Shown in pieces: positions 16,437 through 24,992 of a stretch of 64,000 bases of DNA; within the stretch, counting starts at the first letter, position 1, and each line of letters starts with the position of its first letter. Made by a program: the position numbers and the translations under genes. The DNA is taken from NCBI GenBank assembly GCA_018814305.1, contig JAHJAA010000013.1, positions 1 through 64,000 on the forward strand, given 5' to 3'. The notes under the pieces were generated by a model that saw only the letters and a program-made list of their open reading frames with translations, did no database searches and was not told the DNA's origin. The stretch is from Pseudomonadota bacterium. Lineage in GTDB: Bacteria; Desulfobacterota; Desulfobulbia; Desulfobulbales; JAGXFP01.

Positions 16437-17501
16437 TTACAATCCAATCCGGATCTCAAGGCGCCGGGAATGGGAGAGGTCTTCGAGGCCATCATCCTGA
16501 ACAATGGGGCTGGTGCCGGATAGGCCAAGGGGGGTCAGGAGGCTGGCCAGCCAGGGATTGGCAGCCAGGGATGGATGGGCCAGGATGATCCGCAGGGCGT
16601 TGGCAGCCCGCTCCTGGGATAACAAGAGGTTTAAATAATACCGTTCATTATCATCCTGAGCCCTGGTGTAACCGCTTGAGGCATATCCTTCAACCCAGAC
16701 TGCCTTGATGCCATCTTGAAACTCCGGTCGGGAAAGCACCCTGAGCAGAACCGGAACAACTTGTTCCACCGCCTGCTTCAACCCTGGCCGGACCCAGGTT
16801 GAGGCATGGTTAAAAAGCATCTCTTTGCCAATAAAACGAATGGCCAGGGTCTCCGGGATCAATTCAACCCCCTGAATGCCCATTAACCGTAATTCTTCAT
16901 CCAGGGCCTGAAGCAGATCATCACTGAGATTTTCAAAAGGATCGCTTTCAAAAAGCGGTTCGGGTTCCGGATGTTCCATTTGCCAGGCGGCCTCCGCCAC
17001 ATCCAGGCGTGCCGACAGTTCTTCTTCAAGTTTCCGATCATATTCCAGGCTTAGATCCTGTCTGACCCTCTGCTCGATTTCACCTGTAGACTCGGCGGGA
17101 AATAGATCCGCCTGCGGTGCTGCAACCGTGAGATGTTTTTCGCTGTCGATCTTCGCAAGAATTCGACTTGCTCCTTGCCGAACAGCCTCGATCCTCTCTG
17201 CCGAACGTTGGACCTGATCCTTTTTTTCCAGAATATTCACGGTCAACCGACCGGTTTGAGGCTCCCTTTCAAGGTCCCTTTCCGCAGCCGCCAGTTCCTG
17301 CCTGACCAATGCGATTTCATTGGGGGCAACTTCATCGGCCCCGGCAAGTTCCGCAGCTCGAACCATGGCCCGGGCCCCAACCAGATCTTCCCTGACTTGA
17401 GAACCCTTTTTCCCGGCGCAACCGGAAAGAAGGGAGAAGCCCACCAAACAAAAAATCATTAAAGAGAGGAGATACCTCAAGCGGTGTATACCTATTTTCA
17501 T
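16437..17501 (-). CDS. OmpA-like outer-membrane lipoprotein
   Basis: The 354-aa protein begins with a lipoprotein signal peptide ending LLSGC, with the lipidated Cys at 28. A DUF4398-like helical region (ARAMVRAAELAGADEVAPNE and onward) and a coiled-coil middle rich in E, R and Q follow. The C-terminus is OmpA-like and contains WVEGYASS, NLLLSQERAANALR and SRRLEIRI. OmpA-like domains bind peptidoglycan, so it likely tethers the cell wall to the outer membrane and may support the export machinery nearby. It lies between the vanZ-like gene and priming transferase copy 2, converging on the former. Confidence 0.8.
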   Translation of the reverse strand: MKIGIHRLRYLLSLMIFCLVGFSLLSGCAGKKGSQVREDLVGARAMVRAAELAGADEVAPNEIALVRQELAAAERDLEREPQTGRLTVNILEKKDQVQRSAERIEAVRQGASRILAKIDSEKHLTVAAPQADLFPAESTGEIEQRVRQDLSLEYDRKLEEELSARLDVAEAAWQMEHPEPEPLFESDPFENLSDDLLQALDEELRLMGIQGVELIPETLAIRFIGKEMLFNHASTWVRPGLKQAVEQVVPVLLRVLSRPEFQDGIKAVWVEGYASSGYTRAQDDNERYYLNLLLSQERAANALRIILAHPSLAANPWLASLLTPLGLSGTSPIVQDDGLEDLSHSRRLEIRIGL

Positions 17502-17579
17502 ACATGAACTCCTTAGAAAACGTTCACAGGGATGGTTAAATTAAATCACGTTAGATGGATTGCTTAAATAGGTCAACTG

Positions 17580-17742
17580 TAAAGATGTGAGGAGTGAGGA
17601 GTGAAGAGCAAAAACTAAAAAGAACAAAGGCCAGAAACGCCCGAACAGAACCGAGGGTCAAAAACTCCTCAATCGTTACGTACCAGTCAGTTACTCCTCA
17701 CCCCTAACACCTCACACCTCACTCCTCACTCCTCACTCCTCA
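17580..17742 (-). repeat. Intergenic repeat element, core A, inverted orientation
   Basis: Read on the minus strand it runs GGGGTGAGGAGTAACTGACT, GGTACGTAACGATTGAGGAG, TTTTTGACCC, TTCGGGCGTTTCTGGCC and TTTTGCTCTTCACTCCTCAC. This aligns with the plus-strand copies at 4401 and 10070. It follows the stop of priming transferase copy 2. Confidence 0.75.
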
Positions 17743-19173
17743 ATGCCCAGAAGTCATGACCACGGCCCGTACGGTCAAGACCAGCAGTTTGGCGTCCAAG
17801 AATAATGACCAGTTGTCGATGTACTCCAGATCCATATGCATCCATTTATGAAAGGAGACATCGTTCCGGCCGCAGACCTGCCAGATACAGGTCAACCCGG
17901 GTTTCATGGAGAGTCGGCGGCGCTGCCACGGCTCATACCTGGCGACCTCTTCCGGAATCGGGGGCCGGGGGCCGACCAGACTCATCTCACCTTTCAAAAC
18001 ATTAAGCAACTGGGGCAGCTCATCCATACTGGTCCGCCGCAGGAAAAGGCCCAAACCAGTCACCCGGGGGTCCTTGCGGATTTTAAACACCGGACCCTCC
18101 TGTTCATTGGCGGCCAGCAATTGCGCCTTAAGCTCTTCAGCATTGGCCACCATGGTTCTAAATTTATACAACTTAAACCGTCGCCCGTTCAAACCGGAGC
18201 GCTCCTGGGTAAAGAAAACCGGCCCCTTGGAACTGAGTTTGATCAAAACCGCAATGGACAGCAGTAGTGGAGCAAGAAAAACCAGCCCGAAGATGGCCCC
18301 AAGCAGATCAATAATCTCTTTGACAAACAACTGGGTGGTTTTAAGGGGAGTAGCACTGAGCGACAGGGTGGGAATTCCCATGGTCTGATCAAAGGCGATG
18401 TTGGCAATGGCCGGCCGATACATCAGGGTCTGGATCTGCCAATCCGGCATGATCCGGACATGCACCCCGATCTCCTCAGCTGCGGCGATATAGTCGGCAA
18501 CGTTGGGGATTTTCTTTAAAGGGAGGGCGAAAATAACCTCATCGACCACCTGGTTCAGGAGAATTTCCCGATAATTTTCCATCCGACCGATGACCCGAAC
18601 TCCTGGAACCACTTCCCGATCCAGGGGAGAATCATCTATTTCCAGACAGCCAATGACGTTGTAGATTCGGCCCGGGGCCTTGAGCAGGGTGGTAATTGTA
18701 TCAACCGCCCGTGCCCGACTCCCAATGATCAGGATATTTTCACTACTCCGCACCACCCCGGTCCTTTTTTCGTGGCGATATACCAGCAACGCCTTCAACC
18801 AAAGCAGGGCCAGACTCAACAGGGTAAAGATTGCCACCAACCCTCGACTCAATCCGGGAATATGGAGGATATACAGGGCGACGATGAAGAAAACAATCCC
18901 GAAAAAAAGCCCCTTGGCAATCATCAAGGCCCGCCGGATGAGTCCGGCCCCGCCGTACGGTTGGTAAAAACCTGATAATTTAAAGCTGTAATTGCAGGAG
19001 ATCAGGGCAAGGAGCAAGACCAGGTAATAATTCGGGGCGGTGGCCAGGCCGGCCAATGGCGCAACCGGGAACCATTTTTTGATAAAATAGGCGCCGACAA
19101 AAGCGATCCCGACCAAGAGGAGGTCGATGAACCTTGACATGTTTAAGATTATTTCACGATAACGGGGCGGCAT
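17740..19173 (-). CDS. Polyprenyl glycosylphosphotransferase, copy 2
   Basis: This 477-aa paralogue of the enzyme at 7096-8529 has the same length and the same MPPRYREI start. It shares LVGPRPPIPEEVARYEPWQR, SGLNGRRFKLYKFRTM, the CoA_binding_3 segment and the membrane helices. By eye more than two thirds of positions are identical, with most changes in the membrane helices. Two closely related priming enzymes in one locus could start two different repeat units or be redundant. It is transcribed away from the secretion genes that follow, and shares with the first copy an upstream TGTAGGA-N4-TCCTACA site. Confidence 0.9.
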   Translation of the reverse strand: MPPRYREIILNMSRFIDLLLVGIAFVGAYFIKKWFPVAPLAGLATAPNYYLVLLLALISCNYSFKLSGFYQPYGGAGLIRRALMIAKGLFFGIVFFIVALYILHIPGLSRGLVAIFTLLSLALLWLKALLVYRHEKRTGVVRSSENILIIGSRARAVDTITTLLKAPGRIYNVIGCLEIDDSPLDREVVPGVRVIGRMENYREILLNQVVDEVIFALPLKKIPNVADYIAAAEEIGVHVRIMPDWQIQTLMYRPAIANIAFDQTMGIPTLSLSATPLKTTQLFVKEIIDLLGAIFGLVFLAPLLLSIAVLIKLSSKGPVFFTQERSGLNGRRFKLYKFRTMVANAEELKAQLLAANEQEGPVFKIRKDPRVTGLGLFLRRTSMDELPQLLNVLKGEMSLVGPRPPIPEEVARYEPWQRRRLSMKPGLTCIWQVCGRNDVSFHKWMHMDLEYIDNWSLFLDAKLLVLTVRAVVMTSGH

Positions 19174-19310
19174 AATTCAACACCAAAACCACTAAATCAA
19201 TTGAACTCCAGAACGAACTTCCTTCAAGAAACCAACCCCTCGATAATGCAGATCTCCCACGAAAGGATCCAACATTTCCATCTACATACACTAATTTATA
19301 AAAAAATCCA

Positions 19311-19351
19311 TGTAGGCCTGATTCTCTTTTTTTTGTAGGACTTTTCCTACA
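19311..19351 (-). promoter_or_regulatory. Exopolysaccharide regulator site 3 (palindrome plus third half-site)
   Basis: TGTAGGA-CTTT-TCCTACA at 19334-19351 is perfect in its 7-bp arms. An extra TGTAG at 19311-19315, 23 bp nearer to priming transferase copy 2, repeats the three-half-site design of the other two sites. It is 161 bp from that start and about 207 bp from the divergent secreted-protein gene, so it may serve both. Confidence 0.58.
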
Positions 19352-19529
19352 CGTATAGACATCATTCCCCGCACACACACCTATCCAATTGATATTAAGA
19401 CAAAAAAACCATCACACCAGACCAAGCAAACAAAATACATCCCGAGAGGTTTACTCCCTGAGACCTTATTAACTACTTGTTTTTACCAGAAACCGATGTT
19501 AATAGAACAAAATATTTTTGTATTTTGCA

Positions 19530-19535
19530 TATAAT
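19530..19535 (+). promoter_or_regulatory. Possible -10 box of the secreted repeat-protein gene
   Basis: TATAAT occurs 22 bp before the start codon. No good -35 box is seen at 16-18 bp spacing, which would suit an activator-dependent promoter. Apart from this and the regulator site, 19174-19545 shows no gene. Confidence 0.3.
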
Positions 19536-19557
19536 AAACTGATAAATGGGGTTTTTT

Positions 19558-20238
19558 ATGAAAAAGCTGTTCTGCCTTCTTTTATTCATTTTTATCGGTA
19601 TCGCCCCCCTGACTGCGAACTATGCCCAAGCTATCGGGAGTGATTCAACATGGCAAGAGAGCTTTAACCAGACCCTCGAAAATGAAGGTCTCGATGCGGC
19701 GGTGGCGGCGGCCCTTGAAGATGGACAAAGCCTTGACGAGGTAATGACGGCAGCTATAACTGCAGGGCAAACCCCTGAGGCAGTTGCTACTGCGGCTCTG
19801 AACGCAGGACAGACCCTGGCCGCCGTTATGGGTGCGTCCACGGCTGCGGGAATAAGCCTTGACTCAGTTGTGGCGGCGGCGATCAGTCTGGCGGCGGCTG
19901 ACCCGACTGGAACCAGTTACCCAACAACCCAGATTGTTGCAGCTGCCCAGACGGCAGGATTTGGCGATAGCGCCATCGTGAGTTCACTGTTTAATGGTGG
20001 GGTTGCCGCAAGTGTTATTTCCGACGTCGCCCAGGCTACGAACATGAACATGGCTCTCGTTACAGCCGCCCTCACCACTCTGCAGAACCAGCAAAATAAT
20101 AACAATAACAATAATGGAGGCCCACTCGGTTTCGGTGAGAACCAACCGACCCAGAACCCCCGGTTGCCCCAGGTGCCGAACCAGGGGGCAGGTGGCGATA
20201 GTTTCAATAATCGCCCGGTGAGCCCGGAAACATTCTGA
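19558..20238 (+). CDS. Secreted alanine-rich protein with five 14-residue tandem repeats
   Basis: Function is not recognised. The 226-aa protein (from MKKLFCLLLF) has a clear signal peptide ending near NYAQA. Numbered from an alternative ATG four codons upstream, residues 48-117 form five consecutive 14-residue units of the pattern xLxxVxxAAxxAGQ, for example SLDEVMTAAITAGQ and TPEAVATAALNAGQ. A diverged helical stretch, seven asparagines and a Pro/Gly/Asn-rich tail follow. The regular spacing predicts a stacked helical rod or an oligomerising domain. Its place between priming transferase 2 and the outer-membrane barrel suggests a periplasmic or surface partner of the polysaccharide. TGGGG upstream is a fair ribosome-binding site for the chosen ATG. 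A strong terminator follows. Confidence 0.75.
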   Translation: MKKLFCLLLFIFIGIAPLTANYAQAIGSDSTWQESFNQTLENEGLDAAVAAALEDGQSLDEVMTAAITAGQTPEAVATAALNAGQTLAAVMGASTAAGISLDSVVAAAISLAAADPTGTSYPTTQIVAAAQTAGFGDSAIVSSLFNGGVAASVISDVAQATNMNMALVTAALTTLQNQQNNNNNNNGGPLGFGENQPTQNPRLPQVPNQGAGGDSFNNRPVSPETF

Positions 20239-20280
20239 GGGCGCTCCTTTACCCCCTTGTTTTGTAATGACGTTATTACT

Positions 20281-20331
20281 TGACTTCCGGCCAACCCCTC
20301 CCGGGACGGAATTGGCCGGAAGTCATTCTTC
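20281..20331 (+). terminator. Rho-independent terminator after the secreted repeat-protein gene
   Basis: A 14-bp perfect stem TGACTTCCGGCCAA / TTGGCCGGAAGTCA with a 17-nt loop is followed by TTCTTCTT. It separates the secreted-protein gene from the beta-barrel gene, so the latter should have its own promoter. Confidence 0.8.
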
Positions 20332-20374
20332 TTATCCACCGCTCAAAATCAACCCACATATCATGGATTAAAAA

Positions 20375-21724
20375 ATGAAAAAGGAATTATTCCCCAAAAT
20401 TATCCTGATGCCTCTTCTTCTGCTGATCACCGCCACCACTTCACCAGCAGAACAGAATCAACTCTCGGTTGACGAGGACCTGGCCCTGGGTACCGACGTG
20501 GACCGCCAGCGCACCTTCCGCCCCGAGGCGGGAAGCTCTTCTTCCGATCTTTTCGGGACCAGAGGAGGCTATGTCCACCCCTATGTCTCCCTCTCCGAGG
20601 CCTGGTCCGATAACATATTCAATACGCTGAAGGGGACCAAGGAAGATTTTCTCACCACCTTTTCCCCGGGACTTCTCCTGGCCTATCCGGGGGTGAAGAA
20701 TATGCCGGCAAACTCCTTTGCCTCTTCGAACAATTCCCCCGGCGGGATGCTGGCCGACCGGGAAAGGGTCGACTATTTCCAGCGGTTTCAAACCTCCCTG
20801 CTCTATCAGGCCGATCTGGAAAAATTTGCCGACAATACCGATGCCGACCTGACCCACCACCGGGTTGAAGGGCAAATGCAGTTGAACCTCAAGGGTGGGA
20901 TCACCTTTGACTTGGCCGGCCAATACAAAAAATCAGCCGACTCACCTTCCGATGCCCCCAAACGCAGTGAATACACCTCGGACCTGGTTGATCTGGCCGG
21001 CTATATTGAACTGGGCGCCAAAATGGATCTGGTCTTGAGGGCGAACCGTTTTCATCTTGATTATGATCAAACAGCCAACCGCAATCTTGACCGGAGTGAC
21101 CAGGCCTATACCGCCCGTCTCCAGTACCGGATCAAGGATAATACCCTGGCCTTTGCCAAGTATCGCCTGACCGAGGTTGACTATGACATTTCAACCCTGA
21201 CTGACAAAGACATCACCGATGCCGGATTCGGCCTCAAATGGGATATCACCGCAAAATCCACCGGTACCGCCGAAGTGGGTTACGGCATACTCTCCTACCC
21301 GTCGAGCACCAAGGATGACGATACCGATTTCAGTTTCCGTTTCCTGATGGCCCACCAGTTCACTCCGAAAACCTCGGTCAACCTTTCCGCCACCCGCCGG
21401 ATCAACGAATCCACCGTCGGGGGGACCAATTATATTTTGAACCACCAGGCCACCATGCGCTACACCCAACGATTTGGGTCCAAACTCTTCGCCAATCTCG
21501 ACCTCTCCTTCTCCCGGGACGAGTATGATCAACCCATCACGACTTCCGCAGGCCCCATCGACCGCAGTGATGACACCATTTTGGTTTCACCCTCCATCGA
21601 TTATATGTTGAAGGACTGGTTCATCATCAGCCTCGCCTATTCCAGGGCAAATCTCGACTCCAATATCAATGCCTATGATTTTACCACCAACACCCTGAGC
21701 TTTCGGTTGACGGGGTATTTGTGA
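20375..21724 (+). CDS. Outer-membrane beta-barrel protein of the exopolysaccharide locus
   Basis: The 449-aa protein starts with a signal peptide (MKKELFPKIILMPLLLLITA) and then shows alternating amphipathic strands up to the last residues FRLTGYL, typical of an outer-membrane beta barrel (BBP2/outer_membr_beta-barrel type). Visible repeated strands include LSFSRDEYD, VNLSATRRI and TAEVGYGILSYPSS. In exopolysaccharide systems whose OPX protein lacks its own outer-membrane helix, a barrel of this kind forms the exit pore. The next gene encodes such a short OPX protein. The exact strand number cannot be fixed by eye. Confidence 0.8.
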   Translation: MKKELFPKIILMPLLLLITATTSPAEQNQLSVDEDLALGTDVDRQRTFRPEAGSSSSDLFGTRGGYVHPYVSLSEAWSDNIFNTLKGTKEDFLTTFSPGLLLAYPGVKNMPANSFASSNNSPGGMLADRERVDYFQRFQTSLLYQADLEKFADNTDADLTHHRVEGQMQLNLKGGITFDLAGQYKKSADSPSDAPKRSEYTSDLVDLAGYIELGAKMDLVLRANRFHLDYDQTANRNLDRSDQAYTARLQYRIKDNTLAFAKYRLTEVDYDISTLTDKDITDAGFGLKWDITAKSTGTAEVGYGILSYPSSTKDDDTDFSFRFLMAHQFTPKTSVNLSATRRINESTVGGTNYILNHQATMRYTQRFGSKLFANLDLSFSRDEYDQPITTSAGPIDRSDDTILVSPSIDYMLKDWFIISLAYSRANLDSNINAYDFTTNTLSFRLTGYL

Positions 21725-21736
21725 TTGGTTTATTAA

Positions 21737-21873
21737 AAAAGTGAGGGGTAAGGAGTGAGGAGTGAGGGGGAACTGATAACATACAGACGATGACTCGTCA
21801 TTTGTCTTTAACTCCTTACCCCTCACTCCTCACTCCTCACCCAAGTCTTTTTCTCCTCACCCCTCACCCAGTT
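21737..21873 (-). repeat. Intergenic repeat element, core B, inverted orientation
   Basis: GTGAGGGGTAAGGAGTGAGG, then AACTGATAACATACAGACGA, TGACTCGTCATTTGTCTTTA and CTCCTTACCCCTCAC units. It is the reverse complement of the core at 11593-11783 and begins about 12 bp after the barrel gene's stop. Confidence 0.78.
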
Positions 21874-21905
21874 TTTTTATAGTTTTCCCATGAGGCCTAG
21901 CGTTA

Positions 21906-22688
21906 ATGAAGCGACACTTTTTTCTGATCCCGGCGTTCATCGCCATGTTAACTCTGGGATCGTTTGCACCCGGTTTGGCGGCCGATTATGTGGTCGACGA
22001 TGGTGATGTTCTGCAGATTACGGTCTATGACCACAACGATCTGACGACCACGGTTCGGGTCTCAGGTGATGGGACCATCATCTTTCCCCTTCTAGGCCAA
22101 CTCATGGTGGTGGGGAAGACCATTCCCCAGATCTCAAAAATCATTTCCGCCCAATTGGCCGATGGGTACATCATCAACCCCCAGGTCAATGTCTTTATCA
22201 CCCAGTTCCGGAACCAGAACATCTTTGTAAACGGCCAGGTCAAAAAACCCGGGGTGATCCAGTTCGAGGAGGGCATGACCCTGATCAAGGTCATCTCCTT
22301 GGCCGGCGGCTTCACTGAAGAGGCGGATGAAAACCTGATCAACATTTCCCGACGGCAAAACGATAAAGAGGTTATTCTCGCCAAGCCCGATCTGAGCAGC
22401 ACCATCCAACCCGGGGACGTGATCATTGTGCCGGAGGAAATCAAGGCTCAGGATATCTTTGTGAGCGGTCAGGTCAAGAAACCGGGATCCTTTGCCTACG
22501 ATCGTGACCATGAGATGACCTTGATCAAGGTCATCTCCCTGGCCGGCGGTTTTACCGATCTGGCGGCCAAGGAAAAAACCAGCATTGTCCGGCGGGTCAA
22601 CGGAGCCGAAATAACCATCGAAAAAGCCAAATTAAACGAACCCATTCGCCCGGGTGACGTGATTATCGTGCCGGAGAGTTTCTTTTAG
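21906..22688 (+). CDS. Polysaccharide export (OPX/Wza-like) protein, short form
   Basis: The 260-aa periplasmic protein has a Sec signal peptide (cut near GLAA), a polysaccharide export domain (YVVDDGDVLQITVYDHNDL to YIINPQVNVFI) and two SLBB domains, each with VKKPG...TLIKVISLAGGF. It ends directly after the second SLBB domain (PGDVIIVPESFF). Unlike Wza, there is no lipobox cysteine and no C-terminal amphipathic helix to cross the outer membrane. This matches OPX proteins that depend on a separate beta-barrel, encoded just upstream. It would bridge the inner-membrane Wzc-like kinase and the barrel. Confidence 0.92.
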   Translation: MKRHFFLIPAFIAMLTLGSFAPGLAADYVVDDGDVLQITVYDHNDLTTTVRVSGDGTIIFPLLGQLMVVGKTIPQISKIISAQLADGYIINPQVNVFITQFRNQNIFVNGQVKKPGVIQFEEGMTLIKVISLAGGFTEEADENLINISRRQNDKEVILAKPDLSSTIQPGDVIIVPEEIKAQDIFVSGQVKKPGSFAYDRDHEMTLIKVISLAGGFTDLAAKEKTSIVRRVNGAEITIEKAKLNEPIRPGDVIIVPESFF

Positions 22689-22738
22689 ATGTGGTCAGGT
22701 TCCCCCTGGCCAGGTTCGTATAATGCCTCCGGCAGTAC

Positions 22739-22750
22739 ATGAATATTCAT
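22739..22750. promoter_or_regulatory. Palindrome and -10-like box upstream of the Wzc-like gene
   Basis: ATGAATATTCAT is a perfect 12-bp palindrome. TATAAT at 22719-22724 could be a -10 box, and CAGGTTC occurs twice just before it. The role is a guess. Confidence 0.25.
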
Positions 22751-22787
22751 AACCATACAATTTCCATATCTTGAGAGCGTTCCCCCC

Positions 22788-24992
22788 ATGAGTATGCAAA
22801 CCGCCCCCGGCCTCACTTCCTCCCCCCAGGAAGAAGAAATTCACCTCCGCGATTATCTCCGGGTGATCAGAAAGAGACGCAATTCGGTGATCCTTTTCGC
22901 CTGCCTGACCTTTACCGTGGTTCTGGTGGCGACCTTCTTTGCGACCCCGATCTTTGAGGCAAAGACCAAGATCCTGATCAATCGGACCAGTGAAGACAAT
23001 CTCAGTCAAGGTGTGCAAAGAATCTACTACGACCCGACCTTTGACGGCACCCAGACCGAGTTGATCAAGAGTTTTAATGTGGCCTATCGGGTGGTTAGAA
23101 CCCTGAAACTCGATGATCCCACCCTGCTTGAGGCCGGCGATACCGACAGTCCGTTAACTTCACTCAAGAAGAAGATCCGCGGCCTCCTGCAACGGACGGA
23201 AGCGGCGGAAAGCGGCACGCTCCATGACCAGCAGGCCGCTCTGATCATGGACAACATCACCGTGAAACCGGTCAAGGACAGCCAGATTTTTGAGATTTCC
23301 TACCTGAACAAAAATCCACAGCTGGCGAAAGATGTCGCCAACGCCGTGGCCAAGGCCTATATGGACGAGGTCCTGGAAATCAAAATGCACTCAGTGGGCT
23401 ATACCCTGCAGTGGATGACAGAAAAGGCCGGTGAGGAAAAAGACAAACTCGAGGCCTCGGAACGGCAACTCCAACAGTACATGGCAGACAGCAATGTGGT
23501 AACCCTGCAGGACAAGATTGCCATCCTGCCGGAAAAAATGTCCGAATTCAGCACCAAGCTCTCCGAGGCGGTTACCCGGTTAAATGAACTCCAGGAGATC
23601 CAGCGAAAGCTGGATCAGGCCGGTCTCAATTACGATAAGGTCGATGCGGTTCTTGATCTGTCGACCCAATCAGCCCTGATCAAGACCCTTTTCCAACAGC
23701 TGATCGATGCCCAGCAGAAACAGACCGAACTCTCCAAAAAATACGGGCCCAAGCATCCCCGGTTGATCAATATCACCAGTGAAATGAATACCATCGAAAG
23801 CAACCTAGAACGGGAAAAAACCAAGGAGATGACCCGTCAGATCAAACTGCTGAACAATAAGCTTGACCTGGCCCGTTCCCAGGTCAAAAACCTCCAGGAA
23901 AACGTCGACCTGACTAAAAACGAGGCCCAGCAATTCAACCAGAAAATGATCCAGTACGGCATCCTCAAAAGGGATGTGGAGACCAACCGGGTCCTCTATG
24001 AATCGCTGCTCACCCAGATCAAAGAGAAAAAAGTCACCGAGCAGACCAGCAATATCAATATATGGGTAACCGAGGCCGCCAAAACACCCGGTTCCCCGGC
24101 CAAACCGAAAAAGGCCCGCAATATCCTCCTGGGTCTGATTCTCGGGCTTTTCGGCGGGGTGGGTCTGGCCTTTTTTCTGGAATATCTCGACAACACCATC
24201 GGGTCACCCGACGATGCCGAGGCCCGACTGGGTGTCTCGGTTCTGGGAATCATCGACCGCTTTAACCAGGAAAACATGGCCCCTGACGCGGCCGAGGCCA
24301 CCGCTGATTTTTCCACCTTTGCCGAAGGCTTCAAGTCGATTCGGACGGCCATTCTCCTCTCGGCCGCCGACCGTCCTCCCAAAAAGATCCTGGTGACCAG
24401 CATGCTCCCCCAGGAAGGGAAGACCACCACCACGGTCAACCTGGCCCGGACCTTTGCCCAGGCCAATTACAAGGTGGTTATCATCGATGCCGACCTCCGA
24501 AAGCCGAGGGTCCACAAGGTCTTCGGCACGGTCAATGACAAGGGTCTCAGCACCTATCTAGCCGGGGTCAAGGGCGGTGATATTATCAAACCGGTGGTCA
24601 ATGAACCAAACCTCAAGGTCATTCCGGCCGGGCCGATTCCTCCCAATCCCTCCGAGTTGCTGGTTTCCGACCGCTTCAAAAAACTTCTTGAGGCCCTGGA
24701 ACAAAAATACGACTTCATCTTTATAGATTCGGCCCCACTGTTCAGCGCCACCGAAACCCTGCTGTTGAGTCAAGCGACCGACGGCACCCTGATGGTTGGG
24801 AAGGCGGGGCAATCTACCTATGAGATTCTCTCCACCGGGATCAAGGCCTTACATGATTCCGGGGCTCATGTCCTGGGTCTGGTCATTAACGAACTCGACC
24901 GGGATCGGGCTGGGTACGGCTACGGCAGCTATTATGGAGGACGCTATTATAAGTATGCCTCTTATTATTCGGAGGATGTTAGTGAGGAGTAA
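22788..24992 (+). CDS. Wzc-like polysaccharide co-polymerase and tyrosine autokinase (BY-kinase)
   Basis: The 734-aa inner-membrane protein controls chain length and export. It has an N-terminal Wzz domain with a membrane helix (SVILFACLTFTVVLVATFFA), a long coiled-coil periplasmic part and a second helix (ILLGLILGLFGGVGLAFFLEYL). The cytosolic BY-kinase has Walker A MLPQEGKTTTT near 540, Walker A' VVIIDADLRKPR and Walker B FIFIDSAPLF. The tail holds about ten tyrosines (YGYGSYYGGRYYKYASYY, near 708-729), the autophosphorylation cluster removed by the phosphatase encoded next. The final VSEE codons and stop come from a GTGAGGAG repeat. Confidence 0.95.
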   Translation: MSMQTAPGLTSSPQEEEIHLRDYLRVIRKRRNSVILFACLTFTVVLVATFFATPIFEAKTKILINRTSEDNLSQGVQRIYYDPTFDGTQTELIKSFNVAYRVVRTLKLDDPTLLEAGDTDSPLTSLKKKIRGLLQRTEAAESGTLHDQQAALIMDNITVKPVKDSQIFEISYLNKNPQLAKDVANAVAKAYMDEVLEIKMHSVGYTLQWMTEKAGEEKDKLEASERQLQQYMADSNVVTLQDKIAILPEKMSEFSTKLSEAVTRLNELQEIQRKLDQAGLNYDKVDAVLDLSTQSALIKTLFQQLIDAQQKQTELSKKYGPKHPRLINITSEMNTIESNLEREKTKEMTRQIKLLNNKLDLARSQVKNLQENVDLTKNEAQQFNQKMIQYGILKRDVETNRVLYESLLTQIKEKKVTEQTSNINIWVTEAAKTPGSPAKPKKARNILLGLILGLFGGVGLAFFLEYLDNTIGSPDDAEARLGVSVLGIIDRFNQENMAPDAAEATADFSTFAEGFKSIRTAILLSAADRPPKKILVTSMLPQEGKTTTTVNLARTFAQANYKVVIIDADLRKPRVHKVFGTVNDKGLSTYLAGVKGGDIIKPVVNEPNLKVIPAGPIPPNPSELLVSDRFKKLLEALEQKYDFIFIDSAPLFSATETLLLSQATDGTLMVGKAGQSTYEILSTGIKALHDSGAHVLGLVINELDRDRAGYGYGSYYGGRYYKYASYYSEDVSEE

